From Gorillibacterium timonense (GTDB taxonomy: Bacteria > Bacillota > Bacilli > Paenibacillales > NBRC-103111): a stretch of 64,000 nucleotides of DNA. The stretch is from NCBI RefSeq assembly GCF_001457415.1, contig NZ_LN881722.1, positions 496,001 through 560,000 on the forward strand. Direction: 5' to 3'. Shown one piece after another: positions 21,601 through 30,011 of this stretch (position 1 is the first letter of the stretch; the number at the start of each line of letters is the position of its first letter). A model generated the notes under the pieces. It had not been told where the DNA came from, searched no databases, and saw nothing but the letters and a program-made list of their open reading frames with translations. The translations under genes were made by a program, and so were the position numbers.

Positions 21601-23077
21601 GATTCTGGAAAATCGCAACAAGATGTACACCCTGCTCAAGATCGACGAGATCAACAACCTCGGAGCGGCGCGCATTCGCCTCCGTTCTCTGAAGGCGGCG
21701 ATGGAGGAGCGGGAGCGCAAGGGGGTCAGCGCCCGCAAGGTGCGTGAAGCAGCAGCACCCGTCATGTTCACGAAGGAGATGCGCGAGGAGTATACCATCA
21801 TCGGCCCGCAGATGTCGCCTACCCATTTTGAGCTGATCGGGGTGGCGGCGGCAAGCGAAGGCTACCGACTTAAAGTGCTTGTGAGCGCCGACCGGAAGGA
21901 CATCGATGAAGGGCTGACCTACGTCAACAACGACGCCTGCTACCCGGCGATCGTGACCATCGGTCAGATTATGGCGGCTCTCAAGAGCGGCGAATATGAC
22001 CTGAACCGCACGGCGGTGATGATGACCCAGACCGGAGGAGGCTGCCGGGCAACCAACTATGTTGCTCTTCTCCGCAAGGCTTTGCAAGATGCCGGTATGG
22101 GGCACGTCCCTGTTGTTGCGGTGAGCGCGGCGGGGATCGAAAAGCATCCCGGCTTTAAACCTACTCCAGGATTAGTCCGTAAGATCGTCGCAGCCGCGTG
22201 CTACGGAGACTTACTGAATCGCGTTCTGTACCGCGTCCGGCCTTATGAGTCCGTGCAGGGAAGCGCCGATGAGCTCTACAGACGTTGGCTTGAGGCTTGT
22301 AAGGAGTCTCTTCCGAGCTTCCGTCAAAGAGAGTACAGCTGGATTCTGAAGCAGATCGTAGAGGAGTTCGACCGGCTTCCGGTTACCGGGCTCCGCAAGC
22401 CCCGGGTCGGAGTGGTCGGCGAAATTCTCGTCAAATTTCACCCCGACGCGAACAACAAGCTGGTCGAACAGATTGAGGCCGAGGGCGGAGAAGCGGTCGT
22501 TCCCGACCTTCTCGATTTCTTCCTGTACTGCTCGTACAATCCGATCTACAAGGGAAAGTACATGGGCAAGAGCCGGGTTGCGGGGATGGCGGGACACGCT
22601 GTGATTGCTTACCTGGAGCATATGCGCAAGCCCATGAAGGCCGCCCTCAAGGCGAGCGGGAGGTTTGGAGTTCCACACAGCATCTATGAGCTGGCTGAAA
22701 AGGCAGGAAAGCTTATGTCGGTCGGCCATCAGACGGGAGAAGGCTGGTTCCTCACGGCTGAGATGATGGAGCTTCTGGATGACGGAGTGCCCAATATCGT
22801 CTGCGCTCAACCCTTTGCTTGCCTGCCCAATCATGTGGTTGGGAGAGGGATGATCAAGGGGTTGAAGGAACTGTATCCGGAAGCGAATATTGCGGCGATG
22901 GATTATGACGCGGGATCAAGCTCTGTGAATCAGGTCAACCGACTCAAGCTGATGATGTCCGTGGCGATGAAACGGCTTGAGGAGGATTGCGGAGGAGAAT
23001 CGATTCCGGCGGCATCTTCATTCCCTCTGCCAGCCGTTCTTACGGAACGCAAAGACGCTCCGACCCTGCTTGGTTAA
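18671..23077 (+). CDS. Giant acyl-CoA dehydratase activase-related protein (double BadF/BcrA domain plus DUF2229)
   Basis: The 1468-residue protein contains two actin-fold ATPase domains of 2-hydroxyacyl-CoA dehydratase activators. The first starts [12 protein letters not shown] with the cluster cysteine in [11 protein letters not shown] (residues about 118-128). The second starts [15 protein letters not shown] (about 329) with [10 protein letters not shown]. Next are a cysteine-rich segment ([10 protein letters not shown]), a DUF2229 region ([12 protein letters not shown] onward) and an HgdB-like C-terminal part with [10 protein letters not shown]. Activators use ATP to fire an electron into a dehydratase; large fused members occur widely in Firmicutes without a known substrate. 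AAGGTGA lies 7 bases before the ATG. No dehydratase partner gene is nearby. Confidence 0.88.
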   Translation: MIMHIGLDVGSTTAKMVAVDQLGTIVYHSYRRHLSDVKNTVTALLSELRREFPGARATLNISGSAGLSLSKHMEVPFIQEVIACTQAVERFIPETDVVIELGGEDAKIIYFRGGIEQRMNSACAGGTGAFIDQIASLLQTDAEGLNQLARQYETIYPIASRCGVFAKTDVQPLLNEGARREDIAASIFQSVVNQTIGGLACGRPIRGKVAFLGGPLTFLSELRARFIETLSLREEEAIFPDNAQYFVALGAAFNSGAAFFSEREQALPVDEWSRRLSRLTWQPEERESEPLPPLFADEGELFAFRSRHAEATAPRGDLAGYVGPCFLGIDAGSTTTKVVLIGRDDEILFTYYGSNQGNPLHSVTEALKQLYEALPPTAYLAKSAVTGYGEGLVKAALRIDIGEIETVAHYKAAVKFRPDADFILDIGGQDMKCMKIKNGTIDSLLLNEACSAGCGSFLESFASALGLPIQDFAAQALTASHPVDLGSRCTVFMNSKVKQVQKEGATVADLSAGLSYSVVKNALQKVIKLRNPEDLGERVVVQGGTFLNEAVLRAFEILTGREAVRPDTAGIMGAYGAALIAKERHQEAAQPEAAAATGLAEAICDLELADAPAAASVSAVLPREALDGFTYEVSRRRCKLCGNHCLLTVNRFPDRSFHITGNRCERGAGIKRTEQALPNLYDYKYKRIFAYEPLPPEQAERGTVGIPRVLNLYENYPFWHTFFTALRFRVELSGRSSKELFEKGMETIPSESVCYPAKLVHGHIASLAEEGCRLIFYPSVMYEEQEAPEATNHFNCPVVTSYPEVIRTNMDLFREEGMKLLSPFLTLDDKQALSKELARTFPSIPSKEIREAVERAWEENERVRADIRQKGEETLEFLRQTGKKGIVLSGRPYHVDPEIHHGIPDLIASLDMAVLTEDSVAHLGEITEPLRVVNQWKYHSRLYRAASFVSHHDNLELVQLTSFGCGLDAVTADMVQEILENRNKMYTLLKIDEINNLGAARIRLRSLKAAMEERERKGVSARKVREAAAPVMFTKEMREEYTIIGPQMSPTHFELIGVAAASEGYRLKVLVSADRKDIDEGLTYVNNDACYPAIVTIGQIMAALKSGEYDLNRTAVMMTQTGGGCRATNYVALLRKALQDAGMGHVPVVAVSAAGIEKHPGFKPTPGLVRKIVAAACYGDLLNRVLYRVRPYESVQGSADELYRRWLEACKESLPSFRQREYSWILKQIVEEFDRLPVTGLRKPRVGVVGEILVKFHPDANNKLVEQIEAEGGEAVVPDLLDFFLYCSYNPIYKGKYMGKSRVAGMAGHAVIAYLEHMRKPMKAALKASGRFGVPHSIYELAEKAGKLMSVGHQTGEGWFLTAEMMELLDDGVPNIVCAQPFACLPNHVVGRGMIKGLKELYPEANIAAMDYDAGSSSVNQVNRLKLMMSVAMKRLEEDCGGESIPAASSFPLPAVLTERKDAPTLLG

Positions 23078-23107
23078 CCTTGTTTCGCCTTTGATCGCCC
23101 CTTTCGA

Positions 23108-23140
23108 AAGGTTCAGCCCGTCTCGGCTGGACCTTTTTTT
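23108..23140 (+). terminator. Terminator after the activase-like gene
   Basis: AAGGTTCAGCC (23108-23118) pairs with GGCTGGACCTT (23125-23135) with one G-U pair, a 6-base loop and a T run to 23140. Confidence 0.85.
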
Positions 23141-23366
23141 GAATTCCAAACGGCTGTTCTACGACTCATCCCCGACTTTGGTCGGTGTTAAATCTGGACC
23201 GGCATCGGTTTTCACGGGATTCCAACCTGGATATGATAAGGATATAGAAGAAGTATGAGAAGCAGACAAACCGCAGGCGGCCTTGTTGGTTATTGGGCTT
23301 TTGGGCATGGACGGAAAGGGAGGGTTCGGCTCTCCGGCGGGTATCCCACGAAAGAGGTGCTTTTTT

Positions 23367-24305
23367 GTGAAACGACCATTTTGGATTGTTGGACTCCTTC
23401 TGCTATGCGCCGGGCTTATCTGGTTCGGCACGCTGACGTACCGCGCGGTTTTTGCGAGCGATGTGGTCAGTTCGACCCAGGTGGAGGAGAATAAGCGTGT
23501 GAATTCGGCGGAGATCGATACGATCCGCGTTCAAGCCACCAGTACGGATGTTCAAGTAACCGCTTATGATGGAGAGCAAATTGACGTCGAACTGAAGGGA
23601 AACGCTGCGAAGAACGGAAATGTGGAGCTTTGGACCGAACAGAAGGGCTCCGTACTGAAGGTGGAAGTCCGAATGAAGCGCAAGCTGTTCTTCTCCTTCT
23701 CGTCTTCCCTTGATTTGGTGATTAAAGTTCCGGAAAAGGAATTTGATGAAATCCGCGTTCAAACCGTCTCAGGTGATCAGGAATTGTCCGGTCTTCAGAC
23801 GAAGGAGCTCGGCACGGAATCGGTATCCGGCGATGTGACGGTGCAGAACAGCACGGGTAAAACATCCGTTAAGACCGTATCCGGTGAGCAAACGCTCGAG
23901 AAAATCCAAGGAGATAGCTTGACGGCTGCCTCCACTTCAGGAACGATTCAAGTAAGGGAGTCGGATTACACAACCTTGTCGCTCAAATCGGTTTCCGGGG
24001 ATCTCGTCTTGGAGGATGTTAGCGGCGAGACGACGGCCAAGACCACATCTGGGAATCTGGACGTTGAGCTGATCAAGATGGTTCCCGTCAGCGCCCATAG
24101 CGTGTCCGGCGATATTCAAGTGATAACCCCGCAGGAGGCCGTTTATGAAGTGAAAGGCAAAACCGTCTCCGGGTCCATCCGCACGAATTCGAAAGACTTT
24201 CAAGTCGTGGATTCCTCCAAAGGCCACTACTCGGGTAATACGGGAAAAGAAGGTCCCGTGATTGATGTGGAGACCGTGTCAGGCAATATCGAGATTGGCG
24301 ACTGA
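23367..24305 (+). CDS. Membrane-anchored DUF4097 beta-repeat protein (LiaG-like)
   Basis: The 312-residue protein has one N-terminal membrane segment (PFWIVGLLLLCAGLIWFG), and the rest lies outside. The exposed part is a chain of short beta-strand repeats marked by a recurring VSGD/VSGE/TSGN motif (TVSGDQEL, SVSGDVTV, TVSGEQTL, SVSGDLVL, TTSGNLDV, SVSGDIQV, TVSGSIRT, TVSGNIEI). This is the DUF4097 solenoid found in LiaG-type proteins near envelope-stress regulators. I chose the GTG at 23367 because AGAGGTG lies about 8 bases upstream; longer forms in the frame add an unlikely N-terminus. No regulator is adjacent, so its trigger is unknown. Confidence 0.85.
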   Translation: MKRPFWIVGLLLLCAGLIWFGTLTYRAVFASDVVSSTQVEENKRVNSAEIDTIRVQATSTDVQVTAYDGEQIDVELKGNAAKNGNVELWTEQKGSVLKVEVRMKRKLFFSFSSSLDLVIKVPEKEFDEIRVQTVSGDQELSGLQTKELGTESVSGDVTVQNSTGKTSVKTVSGEQTLEKIQGDSLTAASTSGTIQVRESDYTTLSLKSVSGDLVLEDVSGETTAKTTSGNLDVELIKMVPVSAHSVSGDIQVITPQEAVYEVKGKTVSGSIRTNSKDFQVVDSSKGHYSGNTGKEGPVIDVETVSGNIEIGD

Positions 24306-24369
24306 GCCGAGATCGAATGCGAGATCATTTGGAAGAAGGCTTAACGTCCAGGAATTGCTTGGAAAAGAG

Positions 24370-24422
24370 AAGCGGCCCGATGCCCCTGCAGGGAATGCAG
24401 GGACATTGGGCCGCTTTCCTGA
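24370..24422 (+). terminator. Long hairpin after the DUF4097 gene
   Basis: AAGCGGCCC (24370-24378) and GGGCCGCTT (24408-24416) close a stem that continues inward through ATG/CAT and CCCTGCA/TGCAGGG around a 4-base loop, interrupted by two one-base mismatches. It is followed by a short T-containing tail. Confidence 0.7.
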
Positions 24423-24543
24423 TTTTTCATATAGGCAGCACAAGGGGAAACGGACTAGCCTCCGTATCCGGAAAGCTCTATTATAGAAGAAGCGGATTAG
24501 AGAATGTGGATGTGTCGGATGAAAAACGTTCGGGAAGGTGGTT

Positions 24544-24942
24544 ATGCCGGTGACGCAGGACAAGCCGTTGCTGTCCGAGGAGGAATTGACCGTTCTTTTG
24601 GGTGAAGAACGGGACGCTTGGAAAGAGCTCGAAGAGAGGCAGCTTCTACAGGCGGCCGGTCATCTGCCGGGTGTTGTGGACGACAGAACCGCCTATGAAG
24701 AAATCAAGGAGCTTAAAGAGACGGTTCGCCAGCTTCATATCCGGATCGAATTTCTGGAAAACCTGTTTCGCGAGCATGTTCAAGCTTGCGGTACGGCTGA
24801 ACGGGAGCGCGGGGAAATGAGGCGCTTCGGCATGAGCAAGAGGTCGGCTTATGAGCATGAAGCGACCGGGCCGGCGGAGCTTGCTCCCGAAACCTTCCCG
24901 CCGCGCAAGGATCGTCGCAAGCGCCGCAGGTCTGCTAAATAA
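24544..24942 (+). CDS. Protein of unknown function with coiled-coil core and basic tail
   Basis: The 132-residue protein has three parts: an N-terminal stretch, KPLLSEEELTVLLGEE, that resembles the short LSQxEIDALL peptide at the N-terminus of FliM/FliY; a coiled coil (AYEEIKELKETVRQLHIRI and FLENLFREHV, residues about 45-80); and a very basic end (PPRKDRRKRRRSAK) that could bind nucleic acid. I do not recognise the family. The ATG at 24544 is favoured since AAGG is 5 bases upstream; a GTG at 24538 overlaps that site. It stands between the DUF4097 terminator and a methyltransferase gene, in the same direction. Confidence 0.7.
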   Translation: MPVTQDKPLLSEEELTVLLGEERDAWKELEERQLLQAAGHLPGVVDDRTAYEEIKELKETVRQLHIRIEFLENLFREHVQACGTAERERGEMRRFGMSKRSAYEHEATGPAELAPETFPPRKDRRKRRRSAK

Positions 24943-25063
24943 CGAAGCGTCACGGCTGAGGGGATAGGCGATATCCCCCTTAGGACGTATCATACATGCC
25001 ATAGAGATGCGCATGATAATTTGAAGAAAAAAATACGAGCCAGACCGGCATAAGTGAGGAATT

Positions 25064-26260
25064 ATGAACGAGACGAGACAGTTGATCGACCGTCTGATCG
25101 AGACGAAAGCTTTAACGCAGGCCGTTCTCAGCAATCCACGGCGCAAGGAAGAGGGCTCGGCGACCAAGGTCCGGATGAAGCCAGTGGAGCTAAAAGGGGG
25201 CCTTCATTACCAATTGACTTGTACCGTCGGGACGAAGGAGCTGCATGAGAATCTCCTTCCAGATGCTGCAGCGGACAAGCTGGGTACTCTTATCGAGGCA
25301 GACTACAGGCAGGGACTCTTGCAAGCGGAGGATGGGGATTATCAAATCCTGGTCAGCAAGAAGGGAAAAGCTTCGATTCTTAAGAAGAAGCCAACGAAGC
25401 CGCAGGCGAATTTGGCGCACAACCGGAGCAAATCCTACCTGCTCAAGGAAGGAGAGCCGGTTCCTTATCTGGTGGAGCTTGGCGTGATGAACGCGGAGGG
25501 CAAAGTGCTCGCCGCAAAATATGATAAGTTTCGGCAAATCAATCGATTTTTGGAGATGGTGGAGGATGTCTTTCCTCTTCTGCCAGCAGGAAAAAAATTG
25601 CGCATTATCGATTTCGGCTGCGGCAAGTCGTATTTGACCTTCGCCCTCTATCATTACCTCGTGTTCCTTGAGAACAGGGAAGTGGAAATCACCGGACTCG
25701 ACCTCAAGGAGGATGTCATCGCGAGCTGCCGCGCCTTGGCGGAACGACTGAAGTATGAAGGACTGGAATTCCTGAAGGGTGATATTGCGGAATATGAGGG
25801 GGCTCATGAGGCGGATATGGTGGTCACCCTTCATGCTTGCGATACCGCGACCGATGCAGCGCTTGAAAAAGCAGTTCGCTGGAACGCCCGCGTCATCCTC
25901 TCGGTTCCGTGCTGCCAGCATGAGCTGTACAGCCAGTTGGAGCAGCCTGTCCTCGAGCCGATGCTTGAGCATGGGATCATTCGAGAGCGCTTCGCCGCTC
26001 TCGCCACAGATTCGGCCCGCGCACGCCTTCTTGAGCTTGTGGGCTACAAGACTCAGATTCTTGAGTTTATCGACATGGAGCATACGCCCAAAAACCTGCT
26101 GATCCGCGCGGTCAAGCAGGCGTCTCCCGACTCCGGTAACCTCGGCAAGCTGGCCGCCAATTATTTGGAGTTTAAACGATTTCTTCATATCGATCCCTAT
26201 TTGGAGCGGGCGCTTGCTGATCAGCTTGCGCCGTTGTTCCGCTCTGCTCCAGGCGAGTAA
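25064..26260 (+). CDS. Class I SAM-dependent methyltransferase
   Basis: The 398-residue protein has an N-terminal region of about 170 residues with KSYLLKEGEPVPYLVELGVMN-like sequence. It is followed by a methyltransferase domain: motif I LRIIDFGCGKSYLTFALY (residues about 183-200), GLDLKEDVIASC, and motif IV VVTLHACDTATDAAL with PCCQHEL. This arrangement matches a widespread bacterial group (Methyltransf_32-like) whose substrate is not established; RNA is a reasonable guess because the eukaryotic relatives act on RNA. GTGAGGA lies 3-4 bases before the ATG. A very strong terminator follows at 26349. Confidence 0.85.
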   Translation: MNETRQLIDRLIETKALTQAVLSNPRRKEEGSATKVRMKPVELKGGLHYQLTCTVGTKELHENLLPDAAADKLGTLIEADYRQGLLQAEDGDYQILVSKKGKASILKKKPTKPQANLAHNRSKSYLLKEGEPVPYLVELGVMNAEGKVLAAKYDKFRQINRFLEMVEDVFPLLPAGKKLRIIDFGCGKSYLTFALYHYLVFLENREVEITGLDLKEDVIASCRALAERLKYEGLEFLKGDIAEYEGAHEADMVVTLHACDTATDAALEKAVRWNARVILSVPCCQHELYSQLEQPVLEPMLEHGIIRERFAALATDSARARLLELVGYKTQILEFIDMEHTPKNLLIRAVKQASPDSGNLGKLAANYLEFKRFLHIDPYLERALADQLAPLFRSAPGE

Positions 26261-26348
26261 GCGGAGCGGAGGGTGTTCCACTTGACTCACTCAAACGCGT
26301 GCCGTTTCCAAGCCGTTTTTCGATTTCATTGGTGTTACTAGTTGTTGG

Positions 26349-26397
26349 ACCGCTTCGTTTCCGGACATCAGATGTCCGGAAACGAAGCGGTTTTTTT
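26349..26397 (+). terminator. Very stable terminator (21-bp perfect stem)
   Basis: ACCGCTTCGTTTCCGGACATC (21 bases, 26349-26369) and its exact complement (26371-26391) are separated by one base, followed by seven T. It cleanly separates the methyltransferase from the ABC transporter genes. Confidence 0.92.
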
Positions 26398-26544
26398 ATG
26401 GGGATACTAGAGCTTCTGGACTCTCGGGCAGGGAGGGTGTTCCCACTTTTTTACAAGGGATATTTATCAATAGGGAATGAAATGGTATTCTATAACAAAT
26501 AACGGATAGCGGCTGCGGCTGCCTTTCGTACAGAGGAGGAACTT

Positions 26545-27465
26545 TTGTTGGACAGGCCAACCGTTCTGATTAAGGGGCTTAGCAAGAAAATCGGCTCCCG
26601 CCTGATCATCGACAATGTAAGCTTTGAGGTGCCGAAGGGGGAAGTATTTGGCTTTCTCGGTCCTAACGGCGCAGGGAAAACGACAACCATCCGAATGATG
26701 GTGGGGCTCATGAAGCCGACTGATGGAGATGTTTGGATCGAGGGGAAAAGCATTCGCCACGAATTCGAACAGGCGATCCGCCATGTGGGAGCGATCGTCG
26801 AGAACCCCGAGATGTACAAATACTTGAGCGGCTATAAGAATCTGGTGCACTATGCCCGCATGGTTCCCGGCGTTAGCATTGAGAGAATCGACGAGGTGGT
26901 GCGGCTTGTCGGCCTCGAGCAGCGGATTCACGATAAGGTCAAATCGTATTCGCTCGGCATGCGTCAACGACTTGGCGTTGCCCAAGCTCTCCTGCAGAAG
27001 CCGACTCTGCTCATTCTCGACGAGCCTACCAATGGACTCGATCCCGCCGGAATCCGCGAGCTCCGCGATTACCTGCGCACCCTTGCGCGAGAGGAAGGCA
27101 TCTCGATCGTCGTCTCCAGTCACTTGCTCGCGGAGATGGAGCTCATGTGCGACCGGGTCGGCGTCATTCAGAAAGGCCGTCTCATCGATGTTCGACTCAT
27201 TGGCGAGTTTGTAGCGGAAGGGGAAAAGGAGCGCTATCTGTTTAGGGTTGGAACGCCGGAGCGAGCAGCAGAAGTTTTGACCAGGCTCGGAGTTTCCCTG
27301 AAACAGACGGAGGCAGGGCTTGAAGTAGATGCCGGACAGGAACAGGCTGCCGACATCAACGAGCAGTTGGTCAAAGCTGGTATCCGCGTACACGGAATCA
27401 GCCCCGTGAAGAAGAGCCTGGAAGACAAATTCCTCGAAATGACGGGAGGGGAAACCCTTGCTTAA
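26545..27465 (+). CDS. ABC-2 type transporter, ATP-binding subunit
   Basis: The 306-residue protein has Walker A GPNGAGKTTTI (residues about 39-49), the signature SLGMRQRLGVAQALL (about 136) and Walker B LLILDEPTNGLDPAG (about 155). The extra C-terminal 90 residues are typical of DrrA/CcmA-like and BcrA-like ATPases. It powers the permease encoded next. AGGAGG precedes two consecutive TTG codons (26545, 26548); both are usable starts. The end overlaps the permease start by 8 bases. The substrate cannot be told from sequence; drug, peptide or lipid export are all possible. Confidence 0.93.
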   Translation: MLDRPTVLIKGLSKKIGSRLIIDNVSFEVPKGEVFGFLGPNGAGKTTTIRMMVGLMKPTDGDVWIEGKSIRHEFEQAIRHVGAIVENPEMYKYLSGYKNLVHYARMVPGVSIERIDEVVRLVGLEQRIHDKVKSYSLGMRQRLGVAQALLQKPTLLILDEPTNGLDPAGIRELRDYLRTLAREEGISIVVSSHLLAEMELMCDRVGVIQKGRLIDVRLIGEFVAEGEKERYLFRVGTPERAAEVLTRLGVSLKQTEAGLEVDAGQEQAADINEQLVKAGIRVHGISPVKKSLEDKFLEMTGGETLA

Positions 27466-28390
27466 CCTCATCCGCAACGAAAATATGAAGATTTACAACC
27501 GCGTTCGCACCTGGATTCTCATCGGACTGCTGGTGATTGCCGCGGTGCTGACCGCCATTCTCTCCTACTCGATTACCGATCATTCGAACCGGGATTGGCA
27601 GAGCGAGGCGCGCAGTCAGATCGAGAGCTTCCAGTCCGGGCTGAACAGCGAGAACCAAATGGTCAAGAAATCCAGCGAACGCATCGTGAAGGTAGCGGAA
27701 TATCGGCTGGAGCACAACATTCCGCCGGCTGACGATCAGATTTGGGGCGGCGTGCTAAATGCGGCCAGTCTCATTATTCTGGTCAGCATCTTTACGGTGA
27801 TCATCGCAGCGGACATTGTGGCGGGGGAATTCTCCACAGGGACGATCAAGCTTTTGTTGATTCGTCCGGCTGTCAGAGCCAAGGTGCTGCTGTCCAAGTA
27901 TTTGGCTACTTTGCTGTTCAGCCTGCTTTTGCTCGCTCTGCTATTCGGCTCTGCGTTCCTGACCAACGGCTTTTTGCTCGGATTCGGAGCGGTGGATACC
28001 CCTTATCTGTATTTGGGTGGGGACGGTCTTGTCCACGAGCGATCGATGATCTTGCATGTCTTCTCCGCATATGGGCTTGAATGCGTAAGCCTGCTCATGA
28101 TCGTCACCATGGCATTCATGATTTCGACCGTATTCCGCAGCAGCTCGCTGGCCATCGCGCTTTCTCTCCTTGTTCTGCTGCTCAGCAGCGTGCTCGTGCT
28201 CGCTCTGAACAAGTATGACTGGATGCGGTATTATCTGTTCGCGAATACGGATCTGACCCAATATCTAAATGGCACTCCCCCCTTCGAGGGAATGACGCTC
28301 GGGTTCTCCATTGCGGTGCTCAGCGTGTACTTTGTCCTCTTCAATGCCCTTTCGTGGCTGCTCTTCACGAAGAGAGATGTCCGCTCCTAA
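27458..28390 (+). CDS. ABC-2 type transporter, permease subunit
   Basis: The 310-residue membrane protein has one helix at residues about 17-38. A large loop follows (residues 40-95, rich in charged residues), then five more helices, with EFSTGTIKLLLIRP (about 127), the sequence that marks ABC-2 permeases of the NatB/BcrB type. The start TTG/CTT region overlaps the ATPase gene by 8 bases, so translation is coupled. It forms a two-gene exporter with 26545-27465. No regulator lies beside it. Confidence 0.9.
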   Translation: MLNLIRNENMKIYNRVRTWILIGLLVIAAVLTAILSYSITDHSNRDWQSEARSQIESFQSGLNSENQMVKKSSERIVKVAEYRLEHNIPPADDQIWGGVLNAASLIILVSIFTVIIAADIVAGEFSTGTIKLLLIRPAVRAKVLLSKYLATLLFSLLLLALLFGSAFLTNGFLLGFGAVDTPYLYLGGDGLVHERSMILHVFSAYGLECVSLLMIVTMAFMISTVFRSSSLAIALSLLVLLLSSVLVLALNKYDWMRYYLFANTDLTQYLNGTPPFEGMTLGFSIAVLSVYFVLFNALSWLLFTKRDVRS

Positions 28391-28507
28391 CCGGGACCTG
28401 CCTGGCGCCGATTCATGAAGGAACCTCTCTCGGGCAAAGCTAAGCTTATCTGCGGAGAGGCTCCATTTCTCTGCAAGAATCGCCGCCTGGGGGGACACCA
28501 TGACACC

Positions 28508-29995
28508 ATGACCGGAGCCCTTATTATCCTCGTGATCTTGGCCTGCATCCTGCTGCAGGTGCTCATCGTCCTGCTGTCGGACTATCGCAATCCTGCAAGC
28601 TGCGCTGCCTGGATTCTGATTCAACTGCCGCTGCCCCTGATCGGCTTGGTGCTATATCGGGGGTTCGGCCGGCCCTCCACCCGAGCGAGTGAGAACAAGC
28701 GCGACGCCGAGCCGTCTCTGGGTGTGGAAAGGAACGACAATTGGCAAACCGAAGCGCGGCCGGACCGCCTCGAGACGCTGCTTCGGAAAATCCCTGCGTA
28801 CCCGTTAGGCGGGGCGAATGACTTTCAACTGTTCAGCCAGGTGAAAGAAAACTTCGAGCGCATCCTTGCCGATATGGAGCAGGCCCAGAGCTCCATCGAG
28901 CTTCTTCTCTACATTGTGCGGGACGACCGGACCAGCGCTGTTTTTCGGGATATGCTGGAACGCAAAGCCCGTGAGGGGGTGAGCGTTCGTTTGCTGCTCG
29001 ACGGGGCTGGGAGCCATTCTCTCAGCAAATCGTATGTGAATCGATTGAAGCAAGCCGGTGTCGAGGTGGCTTGGCATTATCCGCTCGCGGCGTCATTCTT
29101 CAAGAGAAAGGTGAATGAACGCAACCACCGCAGGTTGTTTCTCATGGATCATCGAGTCGCTTACGTCGGAGGAATCAACCTAGGTGACGAATACTTAGGC
29201 GGGAACAGTCGGCTCGGGTACTGGCGAGACTCGACCATCCGGCTTGCAGGTACAGTCGCCGTGCCTTTGACGGAGCTGTTCGAGAGGGATTGGATCATGG
29301 CGAAGAGAGGAATGGATCGCGGTACTCGGAGAAACCTGCAGCCGGAAGAGGAAAAGCTCGATCCTACATCCGAAACCGAAATAAGCGGGGATTCCACTCA
29401 GGGGGTGGAGTCGCGCTGCGACTCAGAAACCGGTAAGACCGATAAGGCGGGACGGATATTTCTTGCGGCGGATGGACCGGATCATGCGGGATCGGAGATC
29501 TATAAGCTGTACTTTGCCGCGCTCACGGGAGCTCGTCGCCGGATCTATGTGGCGTCTCCCTACTTCATTCCGGATGAGGCGATAAGTGTCGCGCTTGCAA
29601 CCGCTGCGGCAAGCGGGGTGGATGTGCGGATTCTGCTGCCCGAGGTGGCGGATCACAAGATCACCCATTACGCTGGCCTAACCTACGCGGCGGAGATGGC
29701 GAAGCAGGGCGTTCGTTTCTATCTATACCGCAAAGGATTTTTCCACGGCAAAGCCCTGCTCGTGGACGACCGGATTGCGGCGATCGGCACCTTCAACCTC
29801 GACTATCGCAGCTTTTTCAGCAGCTACGAGCTGAACATCTTCTTGACGGGCGAGCAGGCGGTAAGCCGAATGGAGGAGCAATTTCAGCTGGATTTCCAAG
29901 AATGCCGTCCATTTGATCTCGCCCAATATACGGCAAGCTCGCGGAATGGTCGGCTGGTGGAACGGGTTTGCCGACTGCTCGCCCCGCTTCTGTAG
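28508..29995 (+). CDS. cls: Cardiolipin synthase (complete)
   Basis: The 495-residue protein has two N-terminal membrane segments (ALIILVILACILLQ and AWILIQLPLPLIGLVLY). The two PLD domains follow. The first motif reads NHRRLFLMD, with Arg where the HxK motif normally has Lys; the second is a standard HGKALLVD. The family makes cardiolipin from phosphatidylglycerol. A 40-residue Glu/Thr-rich insert separates the halves (about residues 275-320). I chose the ATG at 28508, which has no close ribosome site. A four-codon open frame (28500-28511) with GGGGGG upstream overlaps it, so starting by reinitiation is possible. Converges with the ligD polymerase gene. Confidence 0.9.
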   Translation: MTGALIILVILACILLQVLIVLLSDYRNPASCAAWILIQLPLPLIGLVLYRGFGRPSTRASENKRDAEPSLGVERNDNWQTEARPDRLETLLRKIPAYPLGGANDFQLFSQVKENFERILADMEQAQSSIELLLYIVRDDRTSAVFRDMLERKAREGVSVRLLLDGAGSHSLSKSYVNRLKQAGVEVAWHYPLAASFFKRKVNERNHRRLFLMDHRVAYVGGINLGDEYLGGNSRLGYWRDSTIRLAGTVAVPLTELFERDWIMAKRGMDRGTRRNLQPEEEKLDPTSETEISGDSTQGVESRCDSETGKTDKAGRIFLAADGPDHAGSEIYKLYFAALTGARRRIYVASPYFIPDEAISVALATAAASGVDVRILLPEVADHKITHYAGLTYAAEMAKQGVRFYLYRKGFFHGKALLVDDRIAAIGTFNLDYRSFFSSYELNIFLTGEQAVSRMEEQFQLDFQECRPFDLAQYTASSRNGRLVERVCRLLAPLL

Positions 29996-30011
29996 CCGCA
30001 TAGAGGAGCAG

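Noticed and set aside
20273..22147. 624-codon open frame antisense to the activase-like gene
   Set aside because: It mirrors a GC-rich gene in the opposite strand, its product is rich in Arg/His/Ala without family motifs, and the forward gene has clear domains.
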